DNA from: Ralstonia pickettii | GTDB taxonomy: Bacteria > Pseudomonadota > Gammaproteobacteria > Burkholderiales > Burkholderiaceae | Reading direction: 5' to 3' | DNA length: 64,000 nt | Assembly: GCF_001699815.1 (NCBI RefSeq) | Contig: NZ_MCGB01000113.1 | Location: 1 to 64,000, forward strand | In this document: piece after piece, positions 62,851 through 64,000 of the stretch | Layout of the letters: each line of letters starts with the position of its first letter | Numbering within the stretch: the first letter of the stretch is position 1 | Position numbers and translations under genes: made by a program | Notes under the pieces: generated by a model | Seen by the model: only the letters and a program-made list of their open reading frames with translations | The model's database searches: none | Told to the model about the DNA's origin: nothing

Positions 62851-63339
62851 ATGCAACAACCCGCCGATATGGCCTGCAACGTGGCGTGCGCCGTCATGCG
62901 CGATATGAGCCGCACCGCCAGCTTCATGCTCGAGACGCAAATCGACCTGTCTCATTTCCGGCTGAAACTGGCCGAGGCTGCGTTGGAAGATGTGCGTGAA
63001 TTGGAACATGAGCTGAGCGGCACGCATGACTGGACATCGCTGGCCTCCGCGCAAACCATCTTCATGAAGATGCAATCGAGCCACAGTGCGACGGCGCTGA
63101 AGACTTGGGTCGAGTTCACGAACAAGCTGCAGGCCGCCTATCTGCGTCGGTTGACGGAGTGGACTCAGCAAATGCAGCAGCCGGAAGCGCAAACCTCTTC
63201 GTCTCAGTTGTTCGCCGCATCGTCCGATTCGCTGAAGGCATTCTTTGACAGTTTCAGCCTCATGGCTCCGTCGGACTCCGAGGCAAAGAAGAACCGACCG
63301 GCGCGCCACACTCCGGCAAGCGCTGAAAAGACCGCCTGA
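62851..63339 (+). CDS. Phasin family protein (copy 2)
   Basis: A 162-residue phasin, same length as copy 1 and similar throughout (MQQPADMACNVACAVMRDMS; FRLKLAEAALEDVRELEHEL; ASAQTIFMKMQSSHSATALK), with a divergent lysine-containing tail. It coats PHB granules. A GGAG site precedes the ATG. A CBS-domain gene follows 22 bases after the stop in the same unit, under an FNR-like box. Confidence 0.85.
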   Translation: MQQPADMACNVACAVMRDMSRTASFMLETQIDLSHFRLKLAEAALEDVRELEHELSGTHDWTSLASAQTIFMKMQSSHSATALKTWVEFTNKLQAAYLRRLTEWTQQMQQPEAQTSSSQLFAASSDSLKAFFDSFSLMAPSDSEAKKNRPARHTPASAEKTA

Positions 63340-63361
63340 TCGATACGCCAAGGAGCCCATC

Positions 63362-63826
63362 ATGCGAGTTCAGGACGTTTATTCACCCAATGCAGTCCAT
63401 ATCCCGCTCTCCTGCACGCTTCAGGAGGCGGCACAGCAGATGCGTCAGAGACATGTCGGTGCGCTGGTCGTGACGGAGAACACCCCGTCTGGCCCCCGCG
63501 CAATTGGCGTCGTCACGGATCGCGACATGGTGCTCGATGCGGTCGCGGTTGGCGTTAGCCCCTCACAGACCTGTGTGGCCGATGTGATGAGCCGAGGCAT
63601 CCTCAACGTACCGCTCGACGCAAGCCTGAGCGATGCGTTGCAGGAAATGCTTTCGTCCGGCGTGCGACGTGTTGGCGTGACGTCCGACGGCGCGCTCGTT
63701 GGGGTGCTGTCCCTGGACGACGTGCTCGGCGCCATGGCCACCGAGCTGGGGCTGATCGCCCGCCTTGTCCATAACGAGCGCGAACGCGAGACGACCGGTA
63801 GCGTCCAGCCGCCGCTGAGCGTGTAA
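63362..63826 (+). CDS. Tandem CBS domain protein
   Basis: A 154-residue protein made of two CBS domains (QEAAQQMRQRHVGALVVTEN with GVVTDRDMVLDAVAVG; SDALQEMLSSGVRRVGVTSD with GVLSLDDVLGAM). CBS pairs bind adenine nucleotides and sense energy state. Stand-alone pairs like Rv2626c (Hrp1) are strongly induced in mycobacterial hypoxia. An AAGGAG site precedes the ATG. It follows phasin 2 and is probably in the same operon. Confidence 0.93.
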   Translation: MRVQDVYSPNAVHIPLSCTLQEAAQQMRQRHVGALVVTENTPSGPRAIGVVTDRDMVLDAVAVGVSPSQTCVADVMSRGILNVPLDASLSDALQEMLSSGVRRVGVTSDGALVGVLSLDDVLGAMATELGLIARLVHNERERETTGSVQPPLSV

Positions 63827-63866
63827 CCCGGCCACCGGCTGCCATCACATTTCAGGAATTCTCTCC

Positions 63867-64000
63867 ATGAATGCCGAACCGCTTTCTCTCAGCATGGACA
63901 TCGTGGCGGACGACGCAGTGCTGGAAGGCACCCTGGACTGCCCCGGCAATGCAACCGGCCTGGTGATCTTTGCGCATGGCAGCGGGAGTTCGCGGTTCAG
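63867..64000 (+). CDS. Dienelactone-hydrolase-like protein (5' end, runs off window)
   Basis: The first 44 codons of a protein beginning MNAEPLSLSMDIVADDAVLE and reaching GLVIFAHGSGSSRF, the strand and oxyanion-loop start of an alpha/beta hydrolase of the dienelactone hydrolase type. The domain also occurs joined to phosphoribosyltransferase in the DosR regulon (Rv0571c). The ribosome site is weak (CAGGAATTCTCTCC). The gene continues past the right edge. Confidence 0.7.
   Translation, partial: MNAEPLSLSMDIVADDAVLEGTLDCPGNATGLVIFAHGSGSSRF

Overview
The window reads as a chromosomal segment of a high-GC betaproteobacterium of the Burkholderiaceae, most likely Ralstonia or a close relative. This rests on GC-rich codon use, the character of the sdhB tail, and gene families typical of that group (phasins, PhaB, an FdsAB-like formate dehydrogenase, DUF1488). 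No rRNA or tRNA gene and no CRISPR array was seen.

Bases 1-19.7 kb form an envelope, stress and efflux block. It holds the 3' end of sdhB, an ECF sigma/anti-sigma pair with a secreted fasciclin protein, a lipoprotein truncated globin, and a Met-rich secreted protein. It also holds an ABC exporter (ATPase, FtsX-type permease, HlyD adaptor), a metal P-type ATPase with a C-terminal hemerythrin domain that is broken by a frameshift, a cytochrome b561, and a three-gene heavy-metal RND exporter.

Bases 19.8-64 kb are very different and hold a dense set of genes for surviving without oxygen. They include two Hsp20s, a solo GroEL, an extra FtsH, two ribosome hibernation factors, and an RNase/PRPP-synthase/nucleoside-phosphorylase operon. 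They also include PEP synthase, PfkB, NAD-linked formate dehydrogenase, PHB functions (PhaB, two phasins), alcohol dehydrogenase, nitroreductase, a CBS protein, erythromycin-esterase and APH/AAA-kinase proteins, a class II ribonucleotide reductase and PolX. The content matches the low-oxygen-activated (lxa) locus known from Burkholderia cenocepacia and also parallels the mycobacterial DosR dormancy regulon.

Reading the upstream regions by eye shows eighteen FNR/ANR-like boxes (TTGAT-N4-ATCAA and variants). In nearly all of them the box centre lies 28 bases upstream of a plausible -10 hexamer, as in class II FNR promoters. They sit before most transcription units after 24 kb, so the segment looks like one oxygen-controlled regulon. 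A second control layer is suggested by a DosS-like histidine kinase and an identical 18-bp palindrome found in two upstream regions. The adjacent NarL-type response regulator is a deletion remnant.

The island shows recent decay. The class II ribonucleotide reductase gene is split cleanly by an IS256-family element (46129-47560) with a 9-bp target duplication, and the response regulator has lost most of its receiver domain. At the right edge a CBS protein and the start of a dienelactone-hydrolase-like gene show that the locus continues beyond the window.
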